The position numbers and the translations under genes are program-made. DNA of 64,000 bases from Leptospira limi (GTDB taxonomy: Bacteria > Spirochaetota > Leptospiria > Leptospirales > Leptospiraceae), in the NCBI RefSeq assembly GCF_026151395.1, contig NZ_JAMQPV010000001.1, positions 2,730,501 through 2,794,500 of the forward strand, written 5' to 3'. Below, in pieces: positions 9,053 through 17,621 of this stretch. How positions within the stretch are numbered: position 1 is the first letter of the stretch; each line of letters opens with the position of its first letter. The notes below the pieces were generated by a model. It had not been told where the DNA came from, made no database searches, and worked only from the letters and a program-made list of their open reading frames with translations.

Positions 9053-9733
9053 TTAAGCATTTTTAATAAATATTTCGGCTAACTTAAAATCAAATTCAGT
9101 ATCTATATCAATTGAAGAAGATTGATCCATTTCATATGTAATTATTTTTCCACCTAACCGGTTTTTATCTTTTAAGATTACCCAAGGTTTAAAAATATAA
9201 AAGGACCCATTTTCTTTAAAACGTTTTTCCATGTCTTGTCGCATAGGTCGAATTTTGTAATCATGGTGCCAGGGAATCGCATTGTTTCCGTCTTCTTTCC
9301 AAAGAAATCCATGAAATTCGCAAACTGATAACAAAGAATCTGCTTTCATTGAAATCAATTTTTCGATTGCTTCATCCAAATCAGCGGAACTTCGAATCGG
9401 TGAAGTACATTGCATAAAGACAATGATATCATTTTCCGGATCCATTTCATCCCATTCGCTAATGGCATGTATAATTGCTTCTTCTGAACTTGATTTATCG
9501 GTAGCATACATTGCCGGTCGATTGATTATTTTTGCCCCTGCTGATTTTGAAATATTAGCTATTTTCTCATCATCTGTAGAAACATAAACTTCCTGAATGT
9601 ATTTTGACTCCAATGCATCTTCGATACTCCATTCGATCAGTGGTTTACCACCTAAATTTCGAATGTTTTTCCCAGGTACACCTTTTGAGCCGCCCCGGGC
9701 GGCAATAATTGCCCTTATTTTTTTATCTTTCAT
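9053..9733 (-). CDS. Acylneuraminate cytidylyltransferase family (CMP-sugar synthetase), second copy
   Basis: Protein of 226 residues that would transfer CMP from CTP to a nonulosonic acid, the activation step before glycosyl transfer. The NeuA/KdsB signature AARGGSKGVPGKNI is at residues 11-24 and LIEWSIEDAL follows. QCTSPIRSSADLDEAI is the usual QpTSP.R segment, and the SSIDIDTEFDF end matches CMP-legionaminate/pseudaminate synthases. It is distinct from the LegF-like copy at 16928-17611. Pairing with the fused NeuB suggests a second nonulosonic acid, or the same one made by two routes. Confidence 0.85.
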   Translation of the reverse strand: MKDKKIRAIIAARGGSKGVPGKNIRNLGGKPLIEWSIEDALESKYIQEVYVSTDDEKIANISKSAGAKIINRPAMYATDKSSSEEAIIHAISEWDEMDPENDIIVFMQCTSPIRSSADLDEAIEKLISMKADSLLSVCEFHGFLWKEDGNNAIPWHHDYKIRPMRQDMEKRFKENGSFYIFKPWVILKDKNRLGGKIITYEMDQSSSIDIDTEFDFKLAEIFIKNA

Positions 9734-9772
9734 CTGGAATCCATTCGTCTGTTCATCATTAGTATAAAAATC

Positions 9773-10915
9773 TCAGTTTATAATTTCAGAAAGAAGAGTT
9801 TGAAATTTACTATTTCCCGGATCAAAAACCATCAACTGCTCGAAGTTAGAGAAATTTAATTCCTTTTGCCATTCAGAATGATCAATGGAAAACAAATGAT
9901 CCAATACAGAAATCAAATGATTTTCATCAGGAAGATTGCACCAAAATTTACCCTGATCAGGATAAACAGAAGGCCACCCAAATTTTCTATCTTCCATATT
10001 TAATAAAGAAGAACGAATAGGAAAAAATGCAGTTTTATTTCCACGTATTGCAGATTCGTATCCAAGCGTAGAATCCAAAGAAACCACTACTTCCGCTTCA
10101 TCAACAGCATGATAAGCGGTATCAGAATTTGAATTTTCGATAAACCGAAGATTTGTCGAAGCTAATGAAAGAAAATATTCCTTCTCAAAGGAACCTTTTC
10201 CACTCATTATGATCGCAACTTCCTTATTGTTTTTTTCCGCATATTTAGATAAAGAGGAAAGAACAATGGAATCAGGACGAGTAAAAAAATCCTCAAAGGA
10301 AAATAGTCGATCTTGAATTCTAATTTCGCCTTTCTCTCTATGTTGAGAGATAAAACAAATTAAATCCTTATTTTTAGTACCAGAAACAGGAACACGATTG
10401 TTTTTAATCGATCCAATCGAAATAGTCTTACCTGCAATATGTTTGGAATACAATTGAGAAATACCAGATCCAAACAAACATAAATAGTCAGTATGATGGT
10501 TTTCTAATGAACGGTCACCCAATTGCCGAAAAAAAGAAGAATCTCTAATACCATTTTGTACGGATACGGTTTTGATATTTTCATGAACTCTTTTGATTTC
10601 ATAAAAATAATTGGAGTTATCAATGAAAGTTAGAACTAAATTTGGAGAAACATTCTTAAGGTAAGTATCAATATAATTTCGGAAAAGCCCTCTTTTGCCA
10701 CCGCCAAAAAAAGATAGAAACAAAACAAATAAATTAATCTCCTCTCCTCTGTTATGAAATATAGCAACAGGATCTGAAGAAGGAAATTCTTTTAGGATAT
10801 CATCCGATCCACAAAAATCAAAAATGAGGTATTGATTTTTTGGTGGTCGAAACCATCTTTTTTTTGCCTTAATTACATAGAGAAAAAAAAGGAATAACTT
10901 GGAAAGTTTAGCCAC
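9773..10915 (-). CDS. Putative surface carbohydrate biosynthesis protein (glycosyltransferase-like)
   Basis: Protein of 380 residues resembling the surface-carbohydrate/capsule-polysaccharide transferase-like families. I see LVLTFIDNSNYFYEI, VSVQNGIRD, YLCLFGSGIS and VVVSLDSTLGYESAIRGNKTAFFP, which together resemble a GT-B C-terminal donor site. The N-terminus is basic with a hydrophobic patch (LFLFFLYVIKAKKRW), which suggests membrane association. The start is GTG at 10915 and shares one base with the TAG stop of the PtmE-like gene (TAGTG). It is a candidate glycosyltransferase for a nonulosonic acid. The family call is from memory of its overall pattern and needs a profile search. Confidence 0.6.
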   Translation of the reverse strand: MAKLSKLFLFFLYVIKAKKRWFRPPKNQYLIFDFCGSDDILKEFPSSDPVAIFHNRGEEINLFVLFLSFFGGGKRGLFRNYIDTYLKNVSPNLVLTFIDNSNYFYEIKRVHENIKTVSVQNGIRDSSFFRQLGDRSLENHHTDYLCLFGSGISQLYSKHIAGKTISIGSIKNNRVPVSGTKNKDLICFISQHREKGEIRIQDRLFSFEDFFTRPDSIVLSSLSKYAEKNNKEVAIIMSGKGSFEKEYFLSLASTNLRFIENSNSDTAYHAVDEAEVVVSLDSTLGYESAIRGNKTAFFPIRSSLLNMEDRKFGWPSVYPDQGKFWCNLPDENHLISVLDHLFSIDHSEWQKELNFSNFEQLMVFDPGNSKFQTLLSEIIN

Positions 10916-11982
10916 TAATATCCTATTTTATTCAAAGCTTTTTTATATTCATCCCATTCTCCAGTATCTGTCCAAGAGCCTTCTCTGATTGGATAAACTC
11001 CGACTCTACCTTTTGCTGCCTGCACTGCAGATATTAGATCTGTCATATGGAAAAAAGTATCCGCTGGTATATAGGAAAATACTTCAGGATTCAAAACATA
11101 CATTCCAGTATTAACTAAAAAATTATACTCTGGTTTTTCTTGAATTCTAACTAATTCATCTTTCTCAATCTCACAAACACCGTAAGGAATGCTATAGTGT
11201 TTAATGGATGCAATCAGTGTCAGTAGATTGCCTGAATTTAAATGATGATCCATGATATTTTTATAATCGGCATCTATTAAAATATCACAATTCGAAACAA
11301 AAAAAGGTAAAGAAAGTTTCCCTTCTAAATACTTTAGTGCGCCCGCTGTTCCTAACGGTTTTTCTTCATGAACATAACTTACTTTATATGGAGGTGATAG
11401 TTCTTCCATATATGCTTTAATGATACCTGACTTATGATTTACTGATAAATAAAAATCATCGATATCATACTCTCTAAATTTATCGATAATGACTTCCAAT
11501 ATGGTTTTATCGCCTACAGGAATTAAAGGTTTAGGAAGAACTTTGGTGAGAGGATCAAGCCTAGTTCCCTTCCCTCCTGCCATAATAACAACAGGATGGT
11601 TTAATTTTTGTTTCAGTTTTCTAGTAAGTTTATTTTCAATGAATAATTCCCAAACGAGATAGTCCTTCACTTCATGGTTTTTGTCCACTACAGGAACAAC
11701 ATCTATTTTAGATTCAGACATTCTCTGTTTTACAGTTTCGAAATCGTAGTTTTGTTCTACGAAGAAACAATTTTGATTACAAATTTCTGAAACCTTAACA
11801 TCCAAACTTCCGCCGGATAGAATCCATCTGCGGATGTCACCGTCAGTCAGTGAACCCAAAAGTTTAGAATTAGAGTCTAATACAAATACAACTCTTCTTC
11901 CCGCTTCATCTAATCTCTTCATGGCAGTTTTGAGAAAAGACTCAGAGTCGATTAACAATGTTTCTATCGATGATATTTCCAT
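10915..11982 (-). CDS. ptmE: CBS-domain nucleotidyltransferase, PtmE-like (glucosamine-1-P guanylyltransferase)
   Basis: Protein of 355 residues. Residues about 1-115 form a CBS-domain pair (LLGSLTDGDIRRWIL). Residues about 128-350 are a sugar-phosphate nucleotidyltransferase with MAGGKGTRLDPLTKVLPKPL, which carries the GGxGTRL...PK signature, and SVNHKSGIIKAYMEE. Campylobacter PtmE has the same architecture and makes GDP-glucosamine at the start of the GDP-linked legionaminic acid route. All the other pathway genes follow it in this locus, which supports that role. The CBS part closely resembles the one on the fused NeuB. It lies 6 bp after neuC. Confidence 0.82.
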   Translation of the reverse strand: MEISSIETLLIDSESFLKTAMKRLDEAGRRVVFVLDSNSKLLGSLTDGDIRRWILSGGSLDVKVSEICNQNCFFVEQNYDFETVKQRMSESKIDVVPVVDKNHEVKDYLVWELFIENKLTRKLKQKLNHPVVIMAGGKGTRLDPLTKVLPKPLIPVGDKTILEVIIDKFREYDIDDFYLSVNHKSGIIKAYMEELSPPYKVSYVHEEKPLGTAGALKYLEGKLSLPFFVSNCDILIDADYKNIMDHHLNSGNLLTLIASIKHYSIPYGVCEIEKDELVRIQEKPEYNFLVNTGMYVLNPEVFSYIPADTFFHMTDLISAVQAAKGRVGVYPIREGSWTDTGEWDEYKKALNKIGY

Positions 11983-11988
11983 ATTCTA

Positions 11989-13155
11989 TTACAAAACAAA
12001 CTTTAGATCAAAAAATTTCTTTTTAAGAATGCCTGTTAAGTCAAACTTTTCCAATACTTTCACAATCTTTTCGCTAGCTCCACCTTCTCCATAAGGATTC
12101 ATCACATTGGGTAAAAATGACTGAAACTCTGAGGAATAAAGTTTTAAAAAGGCAGATTTAATATTCTCATAATTTGGATCGCAGTCAATGACACTGGTGG
12201 CTTTTAATCGCCCTTTTTGTCTATCACCGATATTGATTGTACCAATACGAAAACTAGGTGCCTCAATGATACCGCTGGATGAATTTCCAACCACTGCGTC
12301 AACAAACTGTAAACAGGACAAATAACGCAAATGACCAAGAGATGCATAAGAACATGAATTGGAATGGGAACTTACGAATTCATGGATCAATTCAAAGATG
12401 ATTCGACTATCCGTATCCGAATTGGGCATAGTAAAAATCAAACCGGTATCTGACAAAGTTGCCAAATAAGAAAGTAATTGCCTTATTTGATATTCCGCAG
12501 TTTGACCTTCGAGAGTCGCTGGATGAAACGTGATCAATAAATTCTTCTTTTTAAATTTAAAGTTGAGTGATGATTCTAATTCGTCTCTACTTAGTAATTT
12601 CAATTTTTTAATTCCATCGATTCCTAATCCACCTACTAAATGAATATGATCGGGATTTTCGCCCAACTGAAGGACTCGGTTTTTATATTCTTCCGCCGCT
12701 ACAAAATGTAGGTGAGACATTTTCGAAATGGAATGCCGTATCCCTTCATCAAATGCTCCTTCCGTAGTTTCTCCACCGTGTAAATGAGCGACAGGAATTC
12801 TTGAAATTAAGGCGGCAGAGACAGACGAAAGAATTTCATAACGATCCCCAAGAACAAGGATTAAATCAGGTTTTAATTCAGAATATGCTTCTGAAAATCC
12901 GATCAATCCAAGACCCATTGATTTGGAGATACCAACAGGAGTATCCGAACTTAATAAAATTTCAATTTTCTTCTGAATTTTAAAACCATCGTTTTCAATT
13001 TCTTTATAGGTTAATCCAAACTCAGGGGATAAGTGCATACCTGTAACAATGATTTGTAAATCGAGATAATCCGACTCATGAATTCCTTGTATGACCCAAC
13101 GAAGTAATCCGTAGTCAGCACGAGTACTAGTGACAACAGAAATTCTCTTTTTCAT
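11989..13155 (-). CDS. neuC: NeuC/LegG-type hydrolysing nucleotide-sugar 2-epimerase
   Basis: Enzyme of 388 residues that removes the nucleotide from an NDP-diacetamido sugar while inverting C2, giving the six-carbon substrate of NeuB. The N-terminus KKRISVVTSTRADYGLLR is the NeuC hallmark. DLILVLGDRYEILS, VAHLHGGETTEGAFDEGIRH and VVGNSSSGIIEAPSF match the conserved UDP-GlcNAc 2-epimerase segments. Its ATG overlaps the neuB stop by 4 bp. Whether the true substrate is GDP- or UDP-linked cannot be read from the sequence. The PtmE-like neighbour favours GDP. Confidence 0.9.
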   Translation of the reverse strand: MKKRISVVTSTRADYGLLRWVIQGIHESDYLDLQIIVTGMHLSPEFGLTYKEIENDGFKIQKKIEILLSSDTPVGISKSMGLGLIGFSEAYSELKPDLILVLGDRYEILSSVSAALISRIPVAHLHGGETTEGAFDEGIRHSISKMSHLHFVAAEEYKNRVLQLGENPDHIHLVGGLGIDGIKKLKLLSRDELESSLNFKFKKKNLLITFHPATLEGQTAEYQIRQLLSYLATLSDTGLIFTMPNSDTDSRIIFELIHEFVSSHSNSCSYASLGHLRYLSCLQFVDAVVGNSSSGIIEAPSFRIGTINIGDRQKGRLKATSVIDCDPNYENIKSAFLKLYSSEFQSFLPNVMNPYGEGGASEKIVKVLEKFDLTGILKKKFFDLKFVL

Positions 13156-14153
13156 AATTCGATAAGTTCATCGGCTTGAAAGTTTCTTTTCGCTGGCTGG
13201 CCTATCACTAAATCCCAGTTCATTGGAGAAATGCCTGTGCCTGGTCTTTTCGTTGTAAGATTATCTTCTGAAAATAATTCTCCAACAGAAATATCTTTCG
13301 ATGCAATAATAGATTTTCTAGCAATAGTAATATTTTTGGTTTCACTTTGGCTAGGAACCTTAATTCCATTGCCCATTGATTTTTCAATATTACGAATGGA
13401 TGATATCATTGCTTTTAATTCTTTTGGCTCCAAAGAAGCTTTATGATCCGGGCCGGACATATTTTTATCCAATGTAAAATGTTTTTCAATTAAAGAGGCA
13501 CCTAAAGCAACTGCGGCAATTGATACTTCGATCCCCGCAGTATGATCCGAATAACCAACATTGACATGAAATGCCGATTTTATAGAATTCATAGCATTTA
13601 AATTTACGTCTTCAAAGGGTGTAGGATAGTCTGTATTACAATGTAATACAGTAATATTTTTTCTTTCTGTTCCACTTTTTTCTAGAACCGAAATTGCATT
13701 TTCAATTTCAGCCAAATTAGACATTCCAGTAGATAAAATAATCTGTTCTTTGAAACTTCCAATTTTTCTCAAATATGGAAGATTGGTAATTTCCCCTGAA
13801 GGGATTTTCCAAAGAGTAATTCCTAATGATTTCAAAAGATCCAAACTTTTTAAGTCAAAAGCAGTAGATAAAAATTCGATCCCAACTTTTCCACAATATG
13901 AAATCAATTCTTTATGAGCAGAATGATCAAGTTCTAGTTTTTTCAACATTGACAACTGAGAACCATCTTCCTTCATATTTTGAATTTGGTAATTTGCTCT
14001 AGTTGCTTTGGCGGAAGCAATAGCATCTGCCTGAAATGTTTGAAATTTCACAATATCTGCACCGGCTTCTTTCGCAATCTCAATCATTTGTTTAGCGATG
14101 TTTATATCACCATTATGATTGACCCCAGCTTCCGCAATGATCAACGTTTTCAT
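13152..14153 (-). CDS. neuB: N-acetylneuraminate/legionaminate synthase (NeuB/LegI family)
   Basis: Enzyme of 333 residues with normal NeuB length and order. The PEP-condensing barrel begins LIIAEAGVNHNGD, continues with IVKFQTF, STGMSN and LIEKHFTLDKNMSGPDHKAS, and the SAF domain occupies about residues 275-333 (TTKRPGTGISPM, VIGQPAKRNF). It condenses PEP with the NeuC product to give legionaminic acid or a related nonulosonic acid. It overlaps neuC and the NeuD-like gene by 4 bp on each side. The TTLxxKRPGxGISP segment fits the legionaminate/sialate group rather than pseudaminate, which is a family judgement. Confidence 0.92.
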   Translation of the reverse strand: MKTLIIAEAGVNHNGDINIAKQMIEIAKEAGADIVKFQTFQADAIASAKATRANYQIQNMKEDGSQLSMLKKLELDHSAHKELISYCGKVGIEFLSTAFDLKSLDLLKSLGITLWKIPSGEITNLPYLRKIGSFKEQIILSTGMSNLAEIENAISVLEKSGTERKNITVLHCNTDYPTPFEDVNLNAMNSIKSAFHVNVGYSDHTAGIEVSIAAVALGASLIEKHFTLDKNMSGPDHKASLEPKELKAMISSIRNIEKSMGNGIKVPSQSETKNITIARKSIIASKDISVGELFSEDNLTTKRPGTGISPMNWDLVIGQPAKRNFQADELIEL

Positions 14154-14776
14154 GCGAATCGACTCACAAAAGTTTCACGGTCAGAGACATTTTTAATTAC
14201 TATCGATCCCATTCCTACAATACAACCACTTCCAATGGAAACTCCTTCTTTTAAAATGGAGCCACTTCCAATAAACGAACCTTCTCCCACCTGGCAATGT
14301 CCGTTTAAAACGGCAGAAGTAGAAACATGGCAATGATCTTCAATTTTAACATCGTGTTCGATCAATGAGCGACTATTGATTATACAATTTTCCCCAACTA
14401 TGGCTCCTGCATTTACAATGGAATGATGCAATAACATAGTACCGTCACCTATTTTAGCGTATTTTGATACATATGCCAAAGGTGAAACAATCGACGGCAA
14501 ATTATATCCTAATGATTTTAATTTCAAATATATATTCTTTCTAATCTCAAACGTTTTAATTTGCCCGATAACAACGATTGCATTCCGTATCTTTTGACCA
14601 AGAGAAGGTAGATCGGAATCATCCCCAATCACATCATAATTCAAAACCGTTTTACCTTTCTCGGATTCACCACCAATCAAACCGACGATTTGGAACTTTC
14701 CCTCGGCTTCAATTACATCAATACAGGATTTTGCGTGTCCACCTGCTCCAATTAACAATATTTCTTTTTTATGCAT
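14150..14776 (-). CDS. neuD: NeuD-family sugar N/O-acetyltransferase
   Basis: Protein of 208 residues with an N-terminal Rossmann-like PglD domain (ILLIGAGGHAKSCIDVI) and a left-handed beta-helix from about residue 90 built of hexapeptide repeats (IGDGTMLLHHSIVNAGAIVG, VGEGSFIGSGSILKEG). ENCIINSRSLIEHDVKIEDH contains the catalytic-histidine region IEHD. It would use acetyl-CoA to acetylate the 4-amino group made by LegC (LegH role) or an oxygen on the final nonulosonic acid. Lying between legC and neuB with overlaps on both sides fits the LegH step. Confidence 0.85.
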   Translation of the reverse strand: MHKKEILLIGAGGHAKSCIDVIEAEGKFQIVGLIGGESEKGKTVLNYDVIGDDSDLPSLGQKIRNAIVVIGQIKTFEIRKNIYLKLKSLGYNLPSIVSPLAYVSKYAKIGDGTMLLHHSIVNAGAIVGENCIINSRSLIEHDVKIEDHCHVSTSAVLNGHCQVGEGSFIGSGSILKEGVSIGSGCIVGMGSIVIKNVSDRETFVSRFA

Positions 14777-15932
14777 GAATTAAATTAGAACTACTAGGAA
14801 TATTAATTAATCTCATTTCTAAAGATTCAGAAACAGGTAAATTCATCTTCGAACAATGACTATAAGGCTTTAATTTATGAAGTAATGTCCAAGCAGGACG
14901 AGTCATAATCCCGGCTGAATTTGTCGCAGAAAGAATATTATCTCTTTCTCCGACCAAGGAAGGCTTCAAAACTAAAGTTTGAAGCCAATAGTTACTTTTG
15001 CAACCGTTAGGTTCCTTTTGAATCTTTACTTCTGCCATAGTTGAAAATGCATTTTCATAAAGATGAAACAGTTTTCTTTTCGATTCGAGTAACTCAGGAA
15101 GTTTCTCTAACTGAGCGCATCCTAAAGCTGCATTCAAATTAGGCAGTCTATAGTTATAACCGATAACATCATGAGTATATTCCCATGGATGTGGTATTTT
15201 TGCTGTGGTAGTGATATGTTTTGCCAAAATGGCTAATTCTTTATTGTTTGTAAGAATTGCGCCCCCCCCCCCTGTTGTAATGGTTTTGTTTCCATTAAAA
15301 CTAAGGGTTCCGAGTAACCCCAAAGTTCCGGTATGTTTGCCAAAGTAATAACTGCCCAAAGATTCCGCAGCATCTTCCACTACTTTAAAATGGAAATCAT
15401 TAGCCACTGCTAACAATTCATCCATAGCAACAGGATGCCCGAAAGTATGCATCGGGACAATTGCAGAAATTCTATTGCCAGTTTTTTTATTAAAACACTG
15501 ACCGGATCTAACCTCTGCAATTGAATTTAAGTATTCTCTTAAAGAAGTCGGAGATACACCTAATGTTTTTTCTTCATTTTCTATAAAGTGCGGGTGTGCT
15601 TTTAAATAACTTACAGAATTTGCAGTAGCAATAAAAGTCAGTGAAGGAATAAAGACTTCATCGTTCTCTTCCACGCCCGCTAATTTTAAAGCAATCTGCA
15701 GGGCGGCAGTTCCGTTAACAACTGCTACAGCATGTTTTGCACCAGTAAATTCAGCGAGGTCTTTTTCAAACCGATCTACAAATTTACCTACAGAGGAAAC
15801 AAATGTAGTATCTAAACATTCTTTTACATAGTTCCATTCGTTTCCATTAAAAACAGGTTCGTGTAAAGGAATGAATTCTTTTCCGTTACCTAAAACGGAT
15901 TTTAGAATAGATACAATCTCATCTTTAATCAT
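14769..15932 (-). CDS. legC: LegC-type UDP/GDP-4-keto-sugar aminotransferase, carries a G11 tract
   Basis: PLP-dependent sugar aminotransferase (DegT/DnrJ fold) of 387 residues that aminates C4 of the 4-keto sugar produced by LegB. The LegC-specific start ...FIPLHEPVFNGNEWNYVKECLDTTFVSS (from about residue 20) is clear. VVEDAAESLGSYYFGKHTGT holds the PLP aspartate and SFNGNKTITT holds the Schiff-base lysine near residue 217. The following four glycines are encoded by an unbroken run of 11 G on the coding strand (plus-strand C at 15262-15272). The frame is intact here, but a one-base slip would truncate the protein after about 220 residues. The gene overlaps neuD by 8 bp. Confidence 0.92.
   Translation of the reverse strand: MIKDEIVSILKSVLGNGKEFIPLHEPVFNGNEWNYVKECLDTTFVSSVGKFVDRFEKDLAEFTGAKHAVAVVNGTAALQIALKLAGVEENDEVFIPSLTFIATANSVSYLKAHPHFIENEEKTLGVSPTSLREYLNSIAEVRSGQCFNKKTGNRISAIVPMHTFGHPVAMDELLAVANDFHFKVVEDAAESLGSYYFGKHTGTLGLLGTLSFNGNKTITTGGGGAILTNNKELAILAKHITTTAKIPHPWEYTHDVIGYNYRLPNLNAALGCAQLEKLPELLESKRKLFHLYENAFSTMAEVKIQKEPNGCKSNYWLQTLVLKPSLVGERDNILSATNSAGIMTRPAWTLLHKLKPYSHCSKMNLPVSESLEMRLINIPSSSNLIHA
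15262..15272. repeat. Homopolymer C11 (G11 on the coding strand) inside legC
   Basis: Eleven consecutive C on the plus strand, flanked by G and T. On the minus strand the codons read ACA ACA GGG GGG GGG GGC GCA. It is the longest G/C homopolymer I found in the window and stands out in low-GC sequence, because glycine can be encoded by GGA or GGT without a run. Tracts of this kind slip during replication and act as on/off switches in surface-sugar genes of Campylobacter and other bacteria. The present length keeps the frame open. Confidence 0.95.
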
Positions 15933-16925
15933 TTATATATTATAAATATCCGATTTATAACTAGATAAATTTTTCGGATTGGTGAACCACTGTATTGTTT
16001 CGGCCAATCCTCGTTTAAATCCATCCTTTCCACCGTATTCCGGAGCCCAACCTACTAAGTTTTTTGCTTTTTCGTTGGAGGCCCATAACCTTTCCACTTC
16101 ACTTCCGGAAGGTCGAATACGGGCATCATCCGATTCAATGGTGATTTCTGTTTTCATAATTTCGGAAATTAATTGAACGGTTTCACCCACTGAAACCTCA
16201 AAATTGCTTCCGATATTAATAACTTCACCAATACTTTGATTCGAATCTAATATTTTTAAAAACCCTCTAACCGTGTCGGATACATAATTAAAATCCCTTG
16301 TAGGATGAACCGAACCTAGCTTAATTTTCTTTTTACCCTGAGCAATTTGAGTGATGATCGTAGGAATGATTGCTCTAGCTGACTGCCTTGGACCGTAAGT
16401 GTTAAATGGCCTAATGATAGTTACAGGTGTTTCAAAAGAATGATAAAAGGACATTGCTAATTGATCAGCTCCGATTTTGCTTGCAGAATAAGGTGATTGA
16501 CCTTGCAAAGGGTGGTCTTCTGTAATAGGAACAAATTTTGCAGTCCCATAAACTTCACTTGTAGAAGTTACAATCACTCTTTTTATGTTTAGATCCTTCG
16601 CTGCTTGCAAAACATTCAAAGTTCCTTTAATATTTGTATCTATATAAGTATCGGGCGAATGATATGAATAAGGTATTGCAATCAATGCAGCCAGGTGCAA
16701 AACAGATTCACATCCTTTCATAGCTGATCTGACACCGTTTGGATCGCGAATATCACCAGAAAAAATTTCAAATTTTCCTTTCACATCATCAGAACATTGA
16801 TCCAACCATCCCCATGAATTAAAGGAATTATAAAGAACGAATGCTCTTACTTGTTTTCCACTTCTCACAAGTGTTTCTACAAGATGTGAGCCGATAAATC
16901 CATCAGCACCAGTAACTAAAATCAT
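15933..16925 (-). CDS. legB: LegB-type NAD-dependent 4,6-dehydratase
   Basis: Extended short-chain dehydrogenase/reductase of 330 residues that converts an NDP-N-acetylhexosamine to its 4-keto-6-deoxy form, the first committed step of legionaminic acid synthesis. VTGADGFIGSHL is the NAD-binding GxxGxxG, FVLYNSFNSWGWL is a segment I associate with the LegB group, TSTSEVYGTA carries the active-site serine/threonine region and YSASKIGAD the YxxxK pair. It ends one base before the legC start codon, an arrangement that fits the shared pathway. Confidence 0.9.
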   Translation of the reverse strand: MILVTGADGFIGSHLVETLVRSGKQVRAFVLYNSFNSWGWLDQCSDDVKGKFEIFSGDIRDPNGVRSAMKGCESVLHLAALIAIPYSYHSPDTYIDTNIKGTLNVLQAAKDLNIKRVIVTSTSEVYGTAKFVPITEDHPLQGQSPYSASKIGADQLAMSFYHSFETPVTIIRPFNTYGPRQSARAIIPTIITQIAQGKKKIKLGSVHPTRDFNYVSDTVRGFLKILDSNQSIGEVINIGSNFEVSVGETVQLISEIMKTEITIESDDARIRPSGSEVERLWASNEKAKNLVGWAPEYGGKDGFKRGLAETIQWFTNPKNLSSYKSDIYNI

Positions 16926-16927
16926 AT

Positions 16928-17611
16928 CTATTTTCTTTCCAAAAGTAAAGTTTCAGCCAATTTCCAATCTATCATATCATCAATATCCACTGACCTTTCC
17001 TTACTCATCAGAAAAGCCAAAGTGTCTTCTGTTATAAATTTTTTCTTTTCACGAAAGTATTTTACTTCAGAAAAATACAATGAACCGTTTAATGAAAAAG
17101 TTTTTGGACTATCTTGTCTACGTGAGAATTCTTCCCTATCCAAAAGTTTAGACATCTTAAATGATTCGTTCATATAAAACATCCAAAAAGGGTTTTCTTG
17201 TGACTCACAAACAGAAACTACTGATTTTGAGTGATTCTCCATAGCAAAGCGAATGCAAGCATCGATATCATAATTGGTTCGAAGGGGCGAAGTCGGTTGT
17301 AACAGAAGGATATAATCCATTTCCGGAAAAAAATCTAGAGCATGCATTACTGGATCTGTCCCAGGAGAATGGTCTGTTGCTAAATCAGTTGGACGAAGGA
17401 AAGGAACAGAAGCTCCGGCACTTTTTGAAATTCCTGCAATTTCTGCATCATCAGTGGAAACAATAACAGATGTTAAACACTGTGAAGCCAAGGCTGCCTC
17501 AATAGTCCAAGAAATTAAAGGTTTTCCTGCAATCTGTTTTATGTTTTTCCTTGGAATTCCCTTGGAACCACCACGTGCCGGAATTATTCCAAGTATTTTT
17601 GGAATTGTCAC
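16928..17611 (-). CDS. legF: CMP-legionaminate synthase-like cytidylyltransferase (LegF)
   Basis: Protein of 227 residues. The signature IPARGGSKGIPRKNI is at about 9-23 with LISWTIEAALAS after it. LLLQPTSPLRTNYDIDACI and the end SVDIDDMIDWKLAE match CMP-sugar synthetases for NeuAc/Leg. It activates the nonulosonic acid with CMP. The start appears to be GTG at 17611, with a poor Shine-Dalgarno, so expression may rely on read-through from the ABC transporter gene that ends 10 bp before it. Of the two CMP-sugar synthetases here, this one is contiguous with legB and legC. Confidence 0.88.
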   Translation of the reverse strand: MTIPKILGIIPARGGSKGIPRKNIKQIAGKPLISWTIEAALASQCLTSVIVSTDDAEIAGISKSAGASVPFLRPTDLATDHSPGTDPVMHALDFFPEMDYILLLQPTSPLRTNYDIDACIRFAMENHSKSVVSVCESQENPFWMFYMNESFKMSKLLDREEFSRRQDSPKTFSLNGSLYFSEVKYFREKKKFITEDTLAFLMSKERSVDIDDMIDWKLAETLLLERK

Positions 17612-17621
17612 CTAACTAAAA

